A stretch of 64,000 nt of DNA, from assembly GCA_016702335.1 (NCBI GenBank), contig JADJEF010000018.1:558001-622000 (forward strand), written 5' to 3'. The stretch's first letter is position 1. Each line of letters opens with the position of its first letter. Both the position numbers and the translations under genes were made by a program. The DNA comes from Rhodocyclaceae bacterium. GTDB lineage: Bacteria; Pseudomonadota; Gammaproteobacteria; Burkholderiales; Rhodocyclaceae. The notes under the pieces were generated by a model. That model saw only the letters and a list, made by a program, of their open reading frames with translations. It ran no database searches and had not been told where the DNA came from. Of the stretch, positions 19,395 to 27,916 are shown piece after piece.

Positions 19395-19877
19395 TCACAC
19401 GGTGAGCAGCAATGCGCCGGCGACAATCAGCAGCACGCCGCATTGACGGCATCCCGCGAATGAGGTGGGAAATGGCGAAATTTGGCGATTCGCCCACTGT
19501 TCAGCAGGCTTTAGCGCACTGGGGCGGACGAAAACGGTAACGCCGATAATCAGTATTAGCATGGTGATGCTGACCGTAATTGTCTTCACGGCAAAGAGCA
19601 TGCTGGACAACCCTACGCTGGCATTGGCAGCCGATATAAGTAAAAAAGTAGCGCCACCGCTGATTAAAAAGCCGAACCAGCGGTGGTGTCGATACACAAA
19701 CCGCTCGCTACGCAGTGAGCGGTCCATGATCTGCAAGCCTCGTAGCAAGAGCGACCCGAGACGTGCGGCAGGGGAGTTTTGCGAATCGGTGGCAGTCAGG
19801 GCGAGCACCACGCCAGCACCTGCCAAAAGCAGGCCGAGCCCTGAAATCAGCGAGGCGTTGTGACTCGCCTGAAGCAC
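19395..19877 (-). CDS. Small four-helix membrane protein downstream of mshG
   Basis: 160 residues from GTG 19877, which overlaps the mshG stop by one base (TAGTG). Hydrophobic segments are LISGLGLLLAGAGVVLAL, WFGFLISGGATFLLISA, the segment around ITVSITMLILIIGVTVFV, and CGVLLIVAGALLLTV at the C-terminus. I do not recognise a family. In other MSHA loci mshF follows mshG, but MshF is normally a single-span protein, so this is probably something else at the same position. Coupling to mshG argues it is expressed with the pilus machinery. Confidence 0.6.
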   Translation of the reverse strand: MLQASHNASLISGLGLLLAGAGVVLALTATDSQNSPAARLGSLLLRGLQIMDRSLRSERFVYRHHRWFGFLISGGATFLLISAANASVGLSSMLFAVKTITVSITMLILIIGVTVFVRPSALKPAEQWANRQISPFPTSFAGCRQCGVLLIVAGALLLTV

Positions 19878-21109
19878 TACACGCGCCCCTTGGCCGCGGC
19901 ACCCAGCTGCCACATGGGCAGGAAAACACCGAGCATCAGGATCAGTACAAGCAAGCCCATGATGGCCATCAATAGCGGCTCCATGGTGTCACTCAGTCGG
20001 TCAATCTCGAACTCGACTTCCTCCTGATACAGATCGGCAACCTGACCGAGCATGCCATCTACGTCGCCCGTATCTTCTCCGACGGAGATCATCTGCAGTT
20101 CGATGGGAGTGAATACCTCCGAAGTTTGCGCGACGCGCAAAATGCTGTCGCCACGCTCGATGCCAGCACGCATTTGCAAAATGCGCTCTTCGTAAAAAGC
20201 GTTATTGACGACGCGAGAGACGAGGGTGAATGCCTGCACCAGCGGCACACCGCTGCGGCTGGCGGTCGACAGCGAGCGGCAGAAGCGCGCCAGCGTAGCT
20301 TTCTTGATAATGGGGCCGGCAATCGGAATGCGGAGTTTGAATTTGTCCCATTGATAACGTCCGGCCTTTTGATTCACGTACGCGCGGAAGAGAATGAACA
20401 CGGCGAGTATGCCGAGTATGACGAGATACCAATAATTAACCGCGAACTCTGAGGTCTTGAGCAAAACGCGCGTCGCCAAGGGCAACTGGGCATTGAATTT
20501 ATCGAAAAACTTGGCGAAGGCCGGAATGACGAAGACGGTCAGAATGCCTACCGCGATGGCGATGGCGGTGATCACAAACGCCGGGTAACGCACGGCGCTC
20601 TTGATCTTCTTTTGCATGTGGCCTTCAAACTGCAACTGGTCGAAGAGGCGACGGAATATCTCCTCCAGAGCGCCCGAGTTTTCGCCCACGCGCACCATTG
20701 CTACATAGTAGTCGTCAAAAAAAGAAGGGTGTCGCGCCATGGCCTGACTCAGTGACAGGCCTTTCTCCAAATCGCCACGAAGACCTCTCAGGATGCGGAT
20801 CAAGGCGACGTTCTGGGTGGACTTCTGAATGCTGGCCAAAGCCTGAATCATGGGCACCCCGGCGCGCACCATGGTGGTCATCTGGCGGGTGAACAGCAAG
20901 CGGTCACGCAGGCCGAGCATCCCGTATTCACGAATGCGCGTCAGCCATTCTGGTTGCGAACTGGGGGCGTCGCGACGTACCTGAATCGAGACGGGGGCAA
21001 TTCCAGACCCGAGCAACCAATCGGCGACGGCATCGGGGCTCGCCGATTCAATAGTCCCGGTCATTACATCACCGTGTTTGTTGCGCCCCTTGTACTCGTA
21101 GAGTTCCAT
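19877..21109 (-). CDS. mshG: MSHA platform protein MshG (GspF/PilC family)
   Basis: 410 residues. It starts MELYEYKGRNKHGDVMTGTI, the GspF/PilC N-terminus. Two T2SSF domains follow (about 70-195 and 275-395), each with the typical GENSGALEEIFRRL and GEDTGDVDGML motifs, and three membrane segments. It is the polytopic inner-membrane platform on which the ATPase MshE acts. It lies 20 bp after mshE and is coupled to the small membrane protein downstream. No defects are seen. Confidence 0.94.
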   Translation of the reverse strand: MELYEYKGRNKHGDVMTGTIESASPDAVADWLLGSGIAPVSIQVRRDAPSSQPEWLTRIREYGMLGLRDRLLFTRQMTTMVRAGVPMIQALASIQKSTQNVALIRILRGLRGDLEKGLSLSQAMARHPSFFDDYYVAMVRVGENSGALEEIFRRLFDQLQFEGHMQKKIKSAVRYPAFVITAIAIAVGILTVFVIPAFAKFFDKFNAQLPLATRVLLKTSEFAVNYWYLVILGILAVFILFRAYVNQKAGRYQWDKFKLRIPIAGPIIKKATLARFCRSLSTASRSGVPLVQAFTLVSRVVNNAFYEERILQMRAGIERGDSILRVAQTSEVFTPIELQMISVGEDTGDVDGMLGQVADLYQEEVEFEIDRLSDTMEPLLMAIMGLLVLILMLGVFLPMWQLGAAAKGRV

Positions 21110-21129
21110 AACGAAGGTTTTCCTTGCTG

Positions 21130-22842
21130 CTAGCGGGACGCCGCGCGTGACACCACGCTCATGGCTTCATGAATGGTGGTTTCGCCGGCGACAACGAGCG
21201 CCAGCGCTTGTTGCTCCAGCGAGGTGCCGCTGAGTTCCCGCCGGGCGGCCTCTTCGAACGCAATCGGGTCGCCCCGGTGAATGATGGTCGCAAGGCTGTC
21301 GGTCATCTCCAGAACTTCAAACACGCCTGTACGGCCCAGGTAACCCGTGTGGTTGCAGCGGGCGCAACCCAGGCCTTTACGCAAGGTGACTCGGCTGAGG
21401 TCGCCGCGGTAGTACTCTTTCAGCCAGGCGGTTTCTTCTGGCGTTGGGGGGTTGGCTTGGGCGCAATCTTTGCAGATGACGCGCAATAGCCGCTGTGACA
21501 TGACGCCGAGCAAGGTGGAGGCGATCAAAAAGCCGGGAATGCCCATGTCCAGAAGCCGGCCGGGGGTGCTCGCGGCATCATTGGTGTGCAGGGTCGAGAG
21601 CACGAGGTGACCGGTCATTGCTGCCCGTGCCGCGATTTCTGCGGTCTCGGAATCGCGGACTTCGCCCACCAGAAGAATGTCCGGGTCTTGACGCAGGAAG
21701 GAACGCAACATGCGTGCGAACGTGAGCTGAATCTTGTCGTTAACCTGCACCTGATTGATACCGCTGATGCGGTATTCGACCGGATCTTCGACGGTAAGAA
21801 TTTTTACGTTGCGCTGGTTGAGTTGCTGCAGCACGCCGTACAACGTGGTGGTTTTGCCGCTTCCTGTCGGGCCCGTGACTAGCACAATGCCATGCGGCCG
21901 ATGTGCCATCTTGAGCAGTTTTTCCTGCACGGCTGGCGGCATGCCTGAGGCGTCCAGAGTGCGTAGTCCCTGACTTTGCAGCAGCAGACGCATGACTGCC
22001 GCTTCGCCATACAGTGTGGGGATGGTGGACAGCCGGACATCGATACGCTGACTGCTGACGCGTATGGAAATGCCCCCGTCTTGCGGCAGGCGCTTTTCCG
22101 CAATATCGAGACTGGCCATGAGTTTCAGGCGCACCAGCAGGGCCGGGGCAATGCGCAGGTCGGTCTGCACCTGCTCATGCAATTGGCCGTCAATTCGGAA
22201 TCGCACGCAAAGGCGGCCTTCTTCCGGTTCAATATGGATATCAGAGGCGCGCATCTGGACGGCCTCTTCAAACACGGTTTGCAGGAACTTGACCACCGGG
22301 GCATCGACATTGTCGATGGAAAACTGCAACTGGTTGAGATCGATAACGCCGCTTTCCCGCTCAAGTTCCAGCTTGGCTTCGTTGGCCGTTTCTTCAAGCT
22401 GGTCGGTTTTGCGGTATATGCGGTCGGCCGTTTTGGTGAACTGCTCATTGGTGATGACGGCAGCATCAATCGGGCGACGGATCAGGGCCGCGAGTTCATC
22501 TTGAGCGCGGAGGTTTGATGGGTCGGAAAAGCCCACAAGATAGGAGTCGCCACGGTCTTCAAGGACCAGTGCCTTGAAGCGACGTGCCTGCATTTCGTTG
22601 AGTACACGCACCACGTCAGGGTTGACCTCAAATCGGCGCAGATCAACGAAGGGAAGCCCAGATTGCTCGCCGACCACACGCGCCATCTGCTCTTCGGTGA
22701 TGAAGTTGTTCTCGATCAGCACCCGCCCCAGCATTCGGCCTGTCCGCTTTTGCTCGCTCAATGCCTCGGTGAGCTTGGCTTGGGTCAGATAGCCGTGCTT
22801 GATCAACGCGGCGCCGAGTTGCTCGGTTTTGGGTAGTGCCAT
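21130..22842 (-). CDS. mshE: MSHA pilus extension ATPase MshE (GspE/PilB family)
   Basis: 570 residues. The N-terminus has two successive MshEN-type motifs, QLGAALIKHGYLTQAKL ending in SEQ, and MLGRVLIENNFITEEQM ending in GEQ. This class of module binds cyclic di-GMP in MshE of Vibrio. The first motif has Gln and the second Met where Arg is often found, so binding strength is open. The ATPase core has Walker A GPTGSGKTTTLYG, an Asp box, Walker B ILLVGEVRDSET and a tetracysteine zinc site (CKDCA and CARC). It powers pilus polymerisation. It is the first gene of the leftward mshE-mshG unit and diverges from ispD over a 104-bp spacer. Confidence 0.94.
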   Translation of the reverse strand: MALPKTEQLGAALIKHGYLTQAKLTEALSEQKRTGRMLGRVLIENNFITEEQMARVVGEQSGLPFVDLRRFEVNPDVVRVLNEMQARRFKALVLEDRGDSYLVGFSDPSNLRAQDELAALIRRPIDAAVITNEQFTKTADRIYRKTDQLEETANEAKLELERESGVIDLNQLQFSIDNVDAPVVKFLQTVFEEAVQMRASDIHIEPEEGRLCVRFRIDGQLHEQVQTDLRIAPALLVRLKLMASLDIAEKRLPQDGGISIRVSSQRIDVRLSTIPTLYGEAAVMRLLLQSQGLRTLDASGMPPAVQEKLLKMAHRPHGIVLVTGPTGSGKTTTLYGVLQQLNQRNVKILTVEDPVEYRISGINQVQVNDKIQLTFARMLRSFLRQDPDILLVGEVRDSETAEIAARAAMTGHLVLSTLHTNDAASTPGRLLDMGIPGFLIASTLLGVMSQRLLRVICKDCAQANPPTPEETAWLKEYYRGDLSRVTLRKGLGCARCNHTGYLGRTGVFEVLEMTDSLATIIHRGDPIAFEEAARRELSGTSLEQQALALVVAGETTIHEAMSVVSRAASR

Positions 22843-22946
22843 TGAAAACTCCTGCCTGAGGTTTGCCTTGTCACCCGCATCCTAGACGGTTTTTGGTGCT
22901 ATTGGGCGGGGCGGAGGGTGCGTCAGCACTTGTATAGAATCGCGCT

Positions 22947-23720
22947 ATGGAACCGCACACCACTTGTCGTCATGAGCGCCAGGCATCCGGCTCGAATTTT
23001 CGACGCTACGTTGCCCTTGTTCCTGCCGCCGGGGTCGGGACACGCATGGCTGGGGGGGCAAGCACGATGCCCAAGCAATACACCATGGTGGCCGGTCGCC
23101 CGATGATTTGGCATTGCCTGCACGCGCTGATTTCCATGCCGGCGCTCGAGCAGGTATTTGTCGTACTTTCCCCAAACGACACGGTTTGGTGTGATACACA
23201 TTACCTGGAGTTCGCGCCGCGCCTGGTGGTAGTTCGGTGTGGTGGTGCCACGAGGGCACAAAGTGTCAGCAATGGCTTGCGGTATGTTCGAAACGCTGTT
23301 TCGAGTGACGATGTTCGCGTTCTGGTCCATGACGCTGCCAGGCCGTGCATTACCCCTGCCCTGATTGAGCGGCTCATCAATACAGTGGGCGACTGCGAGG
23401 CGGGTGGATTGTTGGCTTTACCGCTCGCTGATACGCTCAAGTCAGCGAGCGGCGGTGCCGCCCCGACGGTACGAGTGACCGTGCCCCGAGACGGGCTCTG
23501 GCAGGCGCAAACGCCGCAACTCTTCCCTCTGGGGGTGTTGCTGACCGCATTGGAGGGTGCTCCTGAGGTGACCGACGAGTCGAGCGCAGTCGAGGCCCTG
23601 GGCCTGAGTCCGCAGCTTGTGGAGTCTGAAAGTACGAACTTCAAGGTGACGTATCCGCGTGATCTGGCACTCGCCGAGCTTATCCTGCGCTCTCGTAATA
23701 ACCTGACTGAACTCGCCTAA
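22947..23720 (+). CDS. ispD: 2-C-methyl-D-erythritol 4-phosphate cytidylyltransferase
   Basis: 257 residues. The nucleotide-binding motif is PAAGVGTRMAG followed by PKQY, and VHDAARPCITP with later DTLK and RDGLWQAQTPQLF are family signatures. It transfers CMP onto MEP in the non-mevalonate isoprenoid pathway. The N-terminus is about 20 residues longer than usual before the first strand, so the start may be later, but no better ATG is seen. The stop overlaps the ispF start by one base (TAATG), so the two consecutive pathway enzymes are coupled. Confidence 0.95.
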   Translation: MEPHTTCRHERQASGSNFRRYVALVPAAGVGTRMAGGASTMPKQYTMVAGRPMIWHCLHALISMPALEQVFVVLSPNDTVWCDTHYLEFAPRLVVVRCGGATRAQSVSNGLRYVRNAVSSDDVRVLVHDAARPCITPALIERLINTVGDCEAGGLLALPLADTLKSASGGAAPTVRVTVPRDGLWQAQTPQLFPLGVLLTALEGAPEVTDESSAVEALGLSPQLVESESTNFKVTYPRDLALAELILRSRNNLTELA

Positions 23721-24211
23721 TGACTATTCCGTACCGCATCGGCACTGGCTATGACGTCCATGCGCTGGTTGGCGACCGTTTGCTGATCCTTGGTGGCGTG
23801 ACGATTCCCCACGACAAAGGCTTGCTCGGCCATTCGGATGCCGACGTATTGCTGCATGCCATCACCGATGCGGTGCTCGGTGCCGCTGGGCTCGGCGATA
23901 TTGGCGGCATGTTTCCTGATACCGACCCGCAGTGGCAGGGGGCCGACAGCCGAGTCTTGCTTCGTGGTGCGGTAGCGGCGGCGCATGCGGCGGGCTGGCG
24001 AATTGGCAATCTGGATTCCACCATCATCGCCCAGGCACCAAAAATTGCACCCTATGTCGCTCAGATGCGGCAATGCATCGCGGCTGATCTTGGGGTGGCG
24101 ACCGAGCAGGTCAATGTCAAAGGCAAGACCACTGAGCGCCTGGGCTTTGTCGGGCGCTGTGAAGGAATCGCCGCCGAGGCGGTGGCCTTGTTGGTCAGGG
24201 CGGACACCTAG
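23720..24211 (+). CDS. ispF: 2-C-methyl-D-erythritol 2,4-cyclodiphosphate synthase
   Basis: 163 residues, the usual length. Metal-binding Asp and His lie in GYDVHAL and GHSDADVLLHAITDA, and the C-terminal motif NVKGKTTERLGFVGRCEGIA is intact. It forms the cyclic diphosphate step of the MEP pathway as a homotrimer. It overlaps ispD by one base, and thpR begins at the next base after its stop. Confidence 0.97.
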   Translation: MTIPYRIGTGYDVHALVGDRLLILGGVTIPHDKGLLGHSDADVLLHAITDAVLGAAGLGDIGGMFPDTDPQWQGADSRVLLRGAVAAAHAAGWRIGNLDSTIIAQAPKIAPYVAQMRQCIAADLGVATEQVNVKGKTTERLGFVGRCEGIAAEAVALLVRADT

Positions 24212-24763
24212 ATGCCGCTTCAGGAACGTCGTCACCGGGTGTTTTTTGCGCTCTGGCCAGATCTTGAGACGGCAGAGCACCTGCACGCGCTGGCCGGCAA
24301 TCTGGTGGCTCACGCCAGCGTGCCGGGACGGCTCAGTGCGGAGCGAAATCTGCACATGACGCTGGCTTTCGTTGGTAGCGTGGATGATTTGATGCTGGCG
24401 CGTTTGACCGACTTGGCCGCCGGGCTGGCGGTCGACAGCGTTTTGGTGACGCTTGATGAGCTGGGTTTCTGGCCGCGTGGCGGCGTGGTGTATGCGGCCT
24501 GCCGCAACACCGGGCCGTTGCATCCTGCGTTTTCGGCATGTGCACTGCTGCTCGATGAGCTTGGTGTGCACCGTGAACACCGATCACCCGTACCGCACGT
24601 GACGCTGGCGCGCAATGTGCGTGGCGTGAAGCTGCCAAGGCTGGGTGAGCCGATTTCTTGGGTAGCGAATGAGCTCTCGCTGGTAGCATCGGAGTTGCGC
24701 CCATCGGGAGCGCGCTATCGCACATTGGCCAGTTGGCCAATGCTTAGTACTGACGACGACTGA
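24212..24763 (+). CDS. thpR: RNA 2',3'-cyclic phosphodiesterase (2'-5' RNA ligase family)
   Basis: 183 residues. The N-terminus RVFFALWPD-like and two catalytic HxT motifs, NLHMTLAFVG and PHVTLARN, identify the 2H phosphoesterase family. It opens 2',3'-cyclic phosphates on RNA ends. It starts directly after the ispF stop (no spacer), so it is in the same operon. No odd features. Confidence 0.92.
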   Translation: MPLQERRHRVFFALWPDLETAEHLHALAGNLVAHASVPGRLSAERNLHMTLAFVGSVDDLMLARLTDLAAGLAVDSVLVTLDELGFWPRGGVVYAACRNTGPLHPAFSACALLLDELGVHREHRSPVPHVTLARNVRGVKLPRLGEPISWVANELSLVASELRPSGARYRTLASWPMLSTDDD

Positions 24764-24778
24764 ACAGAGGCAAGCGCA

Positions 24779-25270
24779 ATGGCAATCAAAAACCCATTCA
24801 AACGGCAGCTTACGATGGCACCGCGCCTGCAAAGGCTTTCCGGACTTTCGTTGTTCGCGGGGCTCACGCGGGGTGAATTGCGCATTATTGATGGGATGCT
24901 GCACCAGCGTGACTATTTGGACGGCGAGGTCGTCTTTGATGAAGGCGAAGAGGGGCAGGCGCTTTACATCATTCTTGAAGGCGCTATCGAGATTCGCCGG
25001 CAACTGTCCGAGGAAGGGGTAGTGCTTTCCGTGCTCAAGGGAGGGGCCTTTTTCGGTGATATGGCCTTACTCGATGCGGCTCCGCGTTCAGCACAGGCGC
25101 GGGCTGCCTCGAGTTGCTCGTTGGCGGTTTTCTTTCGCGAAGATTTTCTCGGGTTGATGGATACCCATGCCCGCATAGCCTCAAAAATTTCCTTGCAGAT
25201 TGCCCGTCAGATGGGAGCGCGGGTTCGGCAGTCGGCAGGTGAGCGGTCACCGGTGCGCCAACAGCTATGA
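24779..25270 (+). CDS. Stand-alone cyclic nucleotide-binding domain protein
   Basis: 163 residues. A single cNMP-binding domain of the CRP fold covers about residues 20-140 (LFAGLTRGELRIIDGML, DEGEEGQALYIILEGAIEI, GGAFFGDMALLDAAPRSAQARA). The phosphate-binding cassette GDMALLDAAPRSA matches cAMP/cGMP binders. There is no helix-turn-helix, kinase or channel segment, so it must act through a partner. It lies 15 bp after thpR and overlaps the following permease gene by 4 bp (ATGA), so the permease is the first candidate partner. A cAMP source, the receiver-adenylate cyclase, is encoded about 20 kb away. Confidence 0.88.
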   Translation: MAIKNPFKRQLTMAPRLQRLSGLSLFAGLTRGELRIIDGMLHQRDYLDGEVVFDEGEEGQALYIILEGAIEIRRQLSEEGVVLSVLKGGAFFGDMALLDAAPRSAQARAASSCSLAVFFREDFLGLMDTHARIASKISLQIARQMGARVRQSAGERSPVRQQL

Positions 25271-26436
25271 GTGCCAGCACAACTTACAGCACGGATTCGG
25301 CGATTTTGTTGCGCCGTTCGGTACGGCAAGACGCGGGGCCGTTTGTCTGGGCGGTAATTCTGGTCGCCACCTGCGTGCTGCTGCTGGTGTTTCAAAAGAT
25401 GCTCTGGCTGGTGGTACCCATGCTCCTTGGGCTGATTTTGTACTACCTGCTGGTCGGATTTCTCTCGCCACTCATTTATTGGGGGCGAACCCGCGAGAGC
25501 GCTGCTGCCATAGTCATGGGTAGCTTTTTGCTGGTGACGGCGGGCCTTGTTTTGGCTGCCGTGCCGTGGGTGGTTGATCATCTGGGTGATTGGCAGGCCC
25601 TGGTCTTGCGCTATTTCGATGGCGGGTTGCACTGGATTCTTGAAACGCTTCGCTGGCTGGAATCGTCGTTTTCGTTTTTGCGCAATGCCGGCTTTGCTGA
25701 AAAGATGTCGCAGCGGATGACCTCGGGGTCGGGCGATGTGGTGAGTCACGTTGAAGTGGTGTTGATGGGCGCGGCGGTATGGGCACCGTCGCTGTTGCTC
25801 AGTCCGTTTCTGGCCTTCTTTTTCCTGCGTGATGGTCATGCCTTCAACCGCTTCTTGAGTCACGCGGTACCCAATGCCTTCTTTGAGCGCACGCTGGCGC
25901 TGATGCATGAGATCGACCAGACGCTGCGTGCCTATTTTGTCGGGCTGATCAAGCTGACCGTGCTTGATACGGTGAGTCTCGGGCTGGGTCTATGGTTGCT
26001 CGGCTTCCCCGGGCCGTGGGTGCTGGGATTGATCTGCGCGGTATTTGCATGGATTCCTTATGTCGGTTCGATTCTTGGCGGGCTGTTGGTCGTGCTGGTG
26101 GCCGCCACAGATTTTCCGACCCAGCCAACGATGGCGTATTGGGCCATTGCGTTGTTCGGCTTTGTTCGCTTGCTCGATGATTTTGTCTATATGCCCATGA
26201 CCATAGGCAAAAGTCTGCACATGCACCCCCTGATCACTGTCGTGATGATTTTTGCGGGGGGCGCCATTGCCGGTATCAGTGGCCTGATGCTGGTGCTGCC
26301 GGTGCTAGGCGTCGTCATGGTGATTGGTACGGCGGTCGGGCAGATTGTGACGGATGAGCGTTTGATGGCTCGTCATCGCTTCGCCCGCGAATTGCGTCGG
26401 AGCATGGCAGCGCGCGATCTGCGCGGGCCCAAGTAG
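25267..26436 (+). CDS. AI-2E family (PerM-like) inner-membrane permease
   Basis: 389 residues with about seven to eight membrane helices. The layout is typical: two N-terminal helices, a long periplasmic loop, then the conserved C-terminal block (LLSPFLAFFFLRDG, LGLWLLGFPGPWVLGLI, FVYMPMTIGKSLHMHPL). The family exports small molecules, with AI-2 (TqsA) one example, but most members are uncharacterised. It overlaps the cNMP-binding gene by 4 bp. It is convergent with envZ across 58 bp. Confidence 0.9.
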   Translation: MSASTTYSTDSAILLRRSVRQDAGPFVWAVILVATCVLLLVFQKMLWLVVPMLLGLILYYLLVGFLSPLIYWGRTRESAAAIVMGSFLLVTAGLVLAAVPWVVDHLGDWQALVLRYFDGGLHWILETLRWLESSFSFLRNAGFAEKMSQRMTSGSGDVVSHVEVVLMGAAVWAPSLLLSPFLAFFFLRDGHAFNRFLSHAVPNAFFERTLALMHEIDQTLRAYFVGLIKLTVLDTVSLGLGLWLLGFPGPWVLGLICAVFAWIPYVGSILGGLLVVLVAATDFPTQPTMAYWAIALFGFVRLLDDFVYMPMTIGKSLHMHPLITVVMIFAGGAIAGISGLMLVLPVLGVVMVIGTAVGQIVTDERLMARHRFARELRRSMAARDLRGPK

Positions 26437-26494
26437 CCTGAGCCTTGCCTACTTTAGGTGACGGGCGCGCAATTTCGGATGCCCATATTTGGCG

Positions 26495-27907
26495 CTACAT
26501 AGGCAAAGCGATTTCAGCGCGCAGACCGCCGCCAGGATTTTGCAGCAGGTCAAAGCGCCCCTGGTGATTCTGCGCAACGCGTTCAACAATCGCCAGACCG
26601 AGCCCGGCCCCTGTGACATTGCTGCGCGCGTTGTCCAGGCGGGTGAAAGGGCGCTTCACCCGGTCAACGTCGCCCGGCGGTATACCCGGGCCGCGATCGA
26701 CGACGGCAAAGACCATTTCACCGCTGCGCAGTTCGCATTCGAGCGTCACGGGCGAACCGGGGGCATAGCGCAGCGCATTGTCGATCAGGTTGGTGAGCGC
26801 GCGCCGCAAGGATTTGGGGCGGGCCTTCAAGCGGGTATCCATTCCCCAAGTCGGCGCTGGTGGTACGGCGATTTCGCTGATAGAGGGCGCTTCGGAGGGG
26901 CGTGCGTCGTCGAGCCAGCGGACAATCACGGGCTGTTGCCGGCGCTTGTATTGCGCAGCAATATCGCCCACGAGTTCAGCCGGGATGATGTCGGCCACCG
27001 CTTCGCCACCGTCGGCACGGGCAAAATCGAGAAACTGGCTGATGGTTGAATCCATGTCCTCAATGTCGGCGCACATGCCTTCGCGCATCGCCTCATCGCC
27101 GGTCATTTCTATGCCCATACGTAGCCGGGTGAGCGGCGTGCGCAAGTCGTGCGAAATACCGGCCAGGATGAGTGCGCGATCCTGATCCAGCCGCTCAAGC
27201 GCGCTATTCATCTGGTTGAAGGCCCGGGCTACCGTGGCCACTTCGTCAGGCCCGGCTTCCTCAAGCAAGGGCGGGGTTTGGCCGGCTCCGACTTTGCGTG
27301 CGGCGATGGCTAGCAGGCGTAGCGGCCGGGTAATGCGAAATACGATAAGCCAGGCACCGACCAGCGAAAGAAACAGGGCGGCAATGCCCCAGCCGATCCA
27401 GCCCAGTGAAAAACGCCTCTCGATACGGTCGCGAGGAAGAACCACCCAGAACTCGTCGTCATCCTCGTCCGAAATACGGAAGCTGACGAAGAGCCCGTCT
27501 TCGTTGTTGCGCCGAAGGCTCAGGCGAGTGCGCGGACCGAGCGATTCGCGCACGTGCTCTTGTACGCTTAGAAGAAACGGGTCGGCGGGCAACGGTACGA
27601 CATGGTCGCTGGGTTCCGCCGGATAGATATGAATGCCTTCTCGGTCGGAAAGCTCAAGCAGCACGCCAATCCGGGCATCTTCACGGGCCGAGAGCAGGGT
27701 GACGCGGGTGAGATTGGCGACCGACGCAAGTGTTTGCGCAAGCTGACGCGCACGCGGTTCGCGTTCATACGCTGAAAAAATGGCGAACCAGGCGGCGACT
27801 GAGAGCAGCATGAGCAGCGCCACCAGCACAAAGGTGCGCCACAGGAGCGAGCCTGGCAGCAGTCGCTCGGTCAAGCGCGCCAGCGCCGTGTGTTCAGGGA
27901 TGTCCAA
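26495..27907 (-). CDS. envZ: EnvZ-like osmosensor histidine kinase
   Basis: 470 residues. Two membrane segments (about 25-45 and 170-190) flank a periplasmic domain. A HAMP domain follows. The EnvZ-type site AGISHDLRTPLTRLRMG carries His253, and the ATPase has NLIDNALRYA and GLGLAIVERVA. A 30-bp repeat copy lies between HisKA and HATPase and is read as EIAVPPAPTWGM; in EnvZ relatives this linker is shorter, so it looks like an in-frame insertion. The start is TTG 27907 (MDIPEHT), 9 bp after the ompR stop; there is no clear Shine-Dalgarno. It phosphorylates the adjacent OmpR. Confidence 0.92.
   Translation of the reverse strand: MDIPEHTALARLTERLLPGSLLWRTFVLVALLMLLSVAAWFAIFSAYEREPRARQLAQTLASVANLTRVTLLSAREDARIGVLLELSDREGIHIYPAEPSDHVVPLPADPFLLSVQEHVRESLGPRTRLSLRRNNEDGLFVSFRISDEDDDEFWVVLPRDRIERRFSLGWIGWGIAALFLSLVGAWLIVFRITRPLRLLAIAARKVGAGQTPPLLEEAGPDEVATVARAFNQMNSALERLDQDRALILAGISHDLRTPLTRLRMGIEMTGDEAMREGMCADIEDMDSTISQFLDFARADGGEAVADIIPAELVGDIAAQYKRRQQPVIVRWLDDARPSEAPSISEIAVPPAPTWGMDTRLKARPKSLRRALTNLIDNALRYAPGSPVTLECELRSGEMVFAVVDRGPGIPPGDVDRVKRPFTRLDNARSNVTGAGLGLAIVERVAQNHQGRFDLLQNPGGGLRAEIALPM
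26844..26873 (+). repeat. Dispersed 30-bp repeat, copy 4 (inside envZ)
   Basis: CCCCAAGTCGGCGCTGG, TGGT, ACGGCGATT. Read by envZ as IAVPPAPTWG. Confidence 0.9.
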
Positions 27908-27916
27908 GCGAACTAA

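Noticed and set aside
19395..19877. Naming the small membrane protein mshF
   Set aside because: Its four helices do not fit the single-span MshF; only the position agrees.
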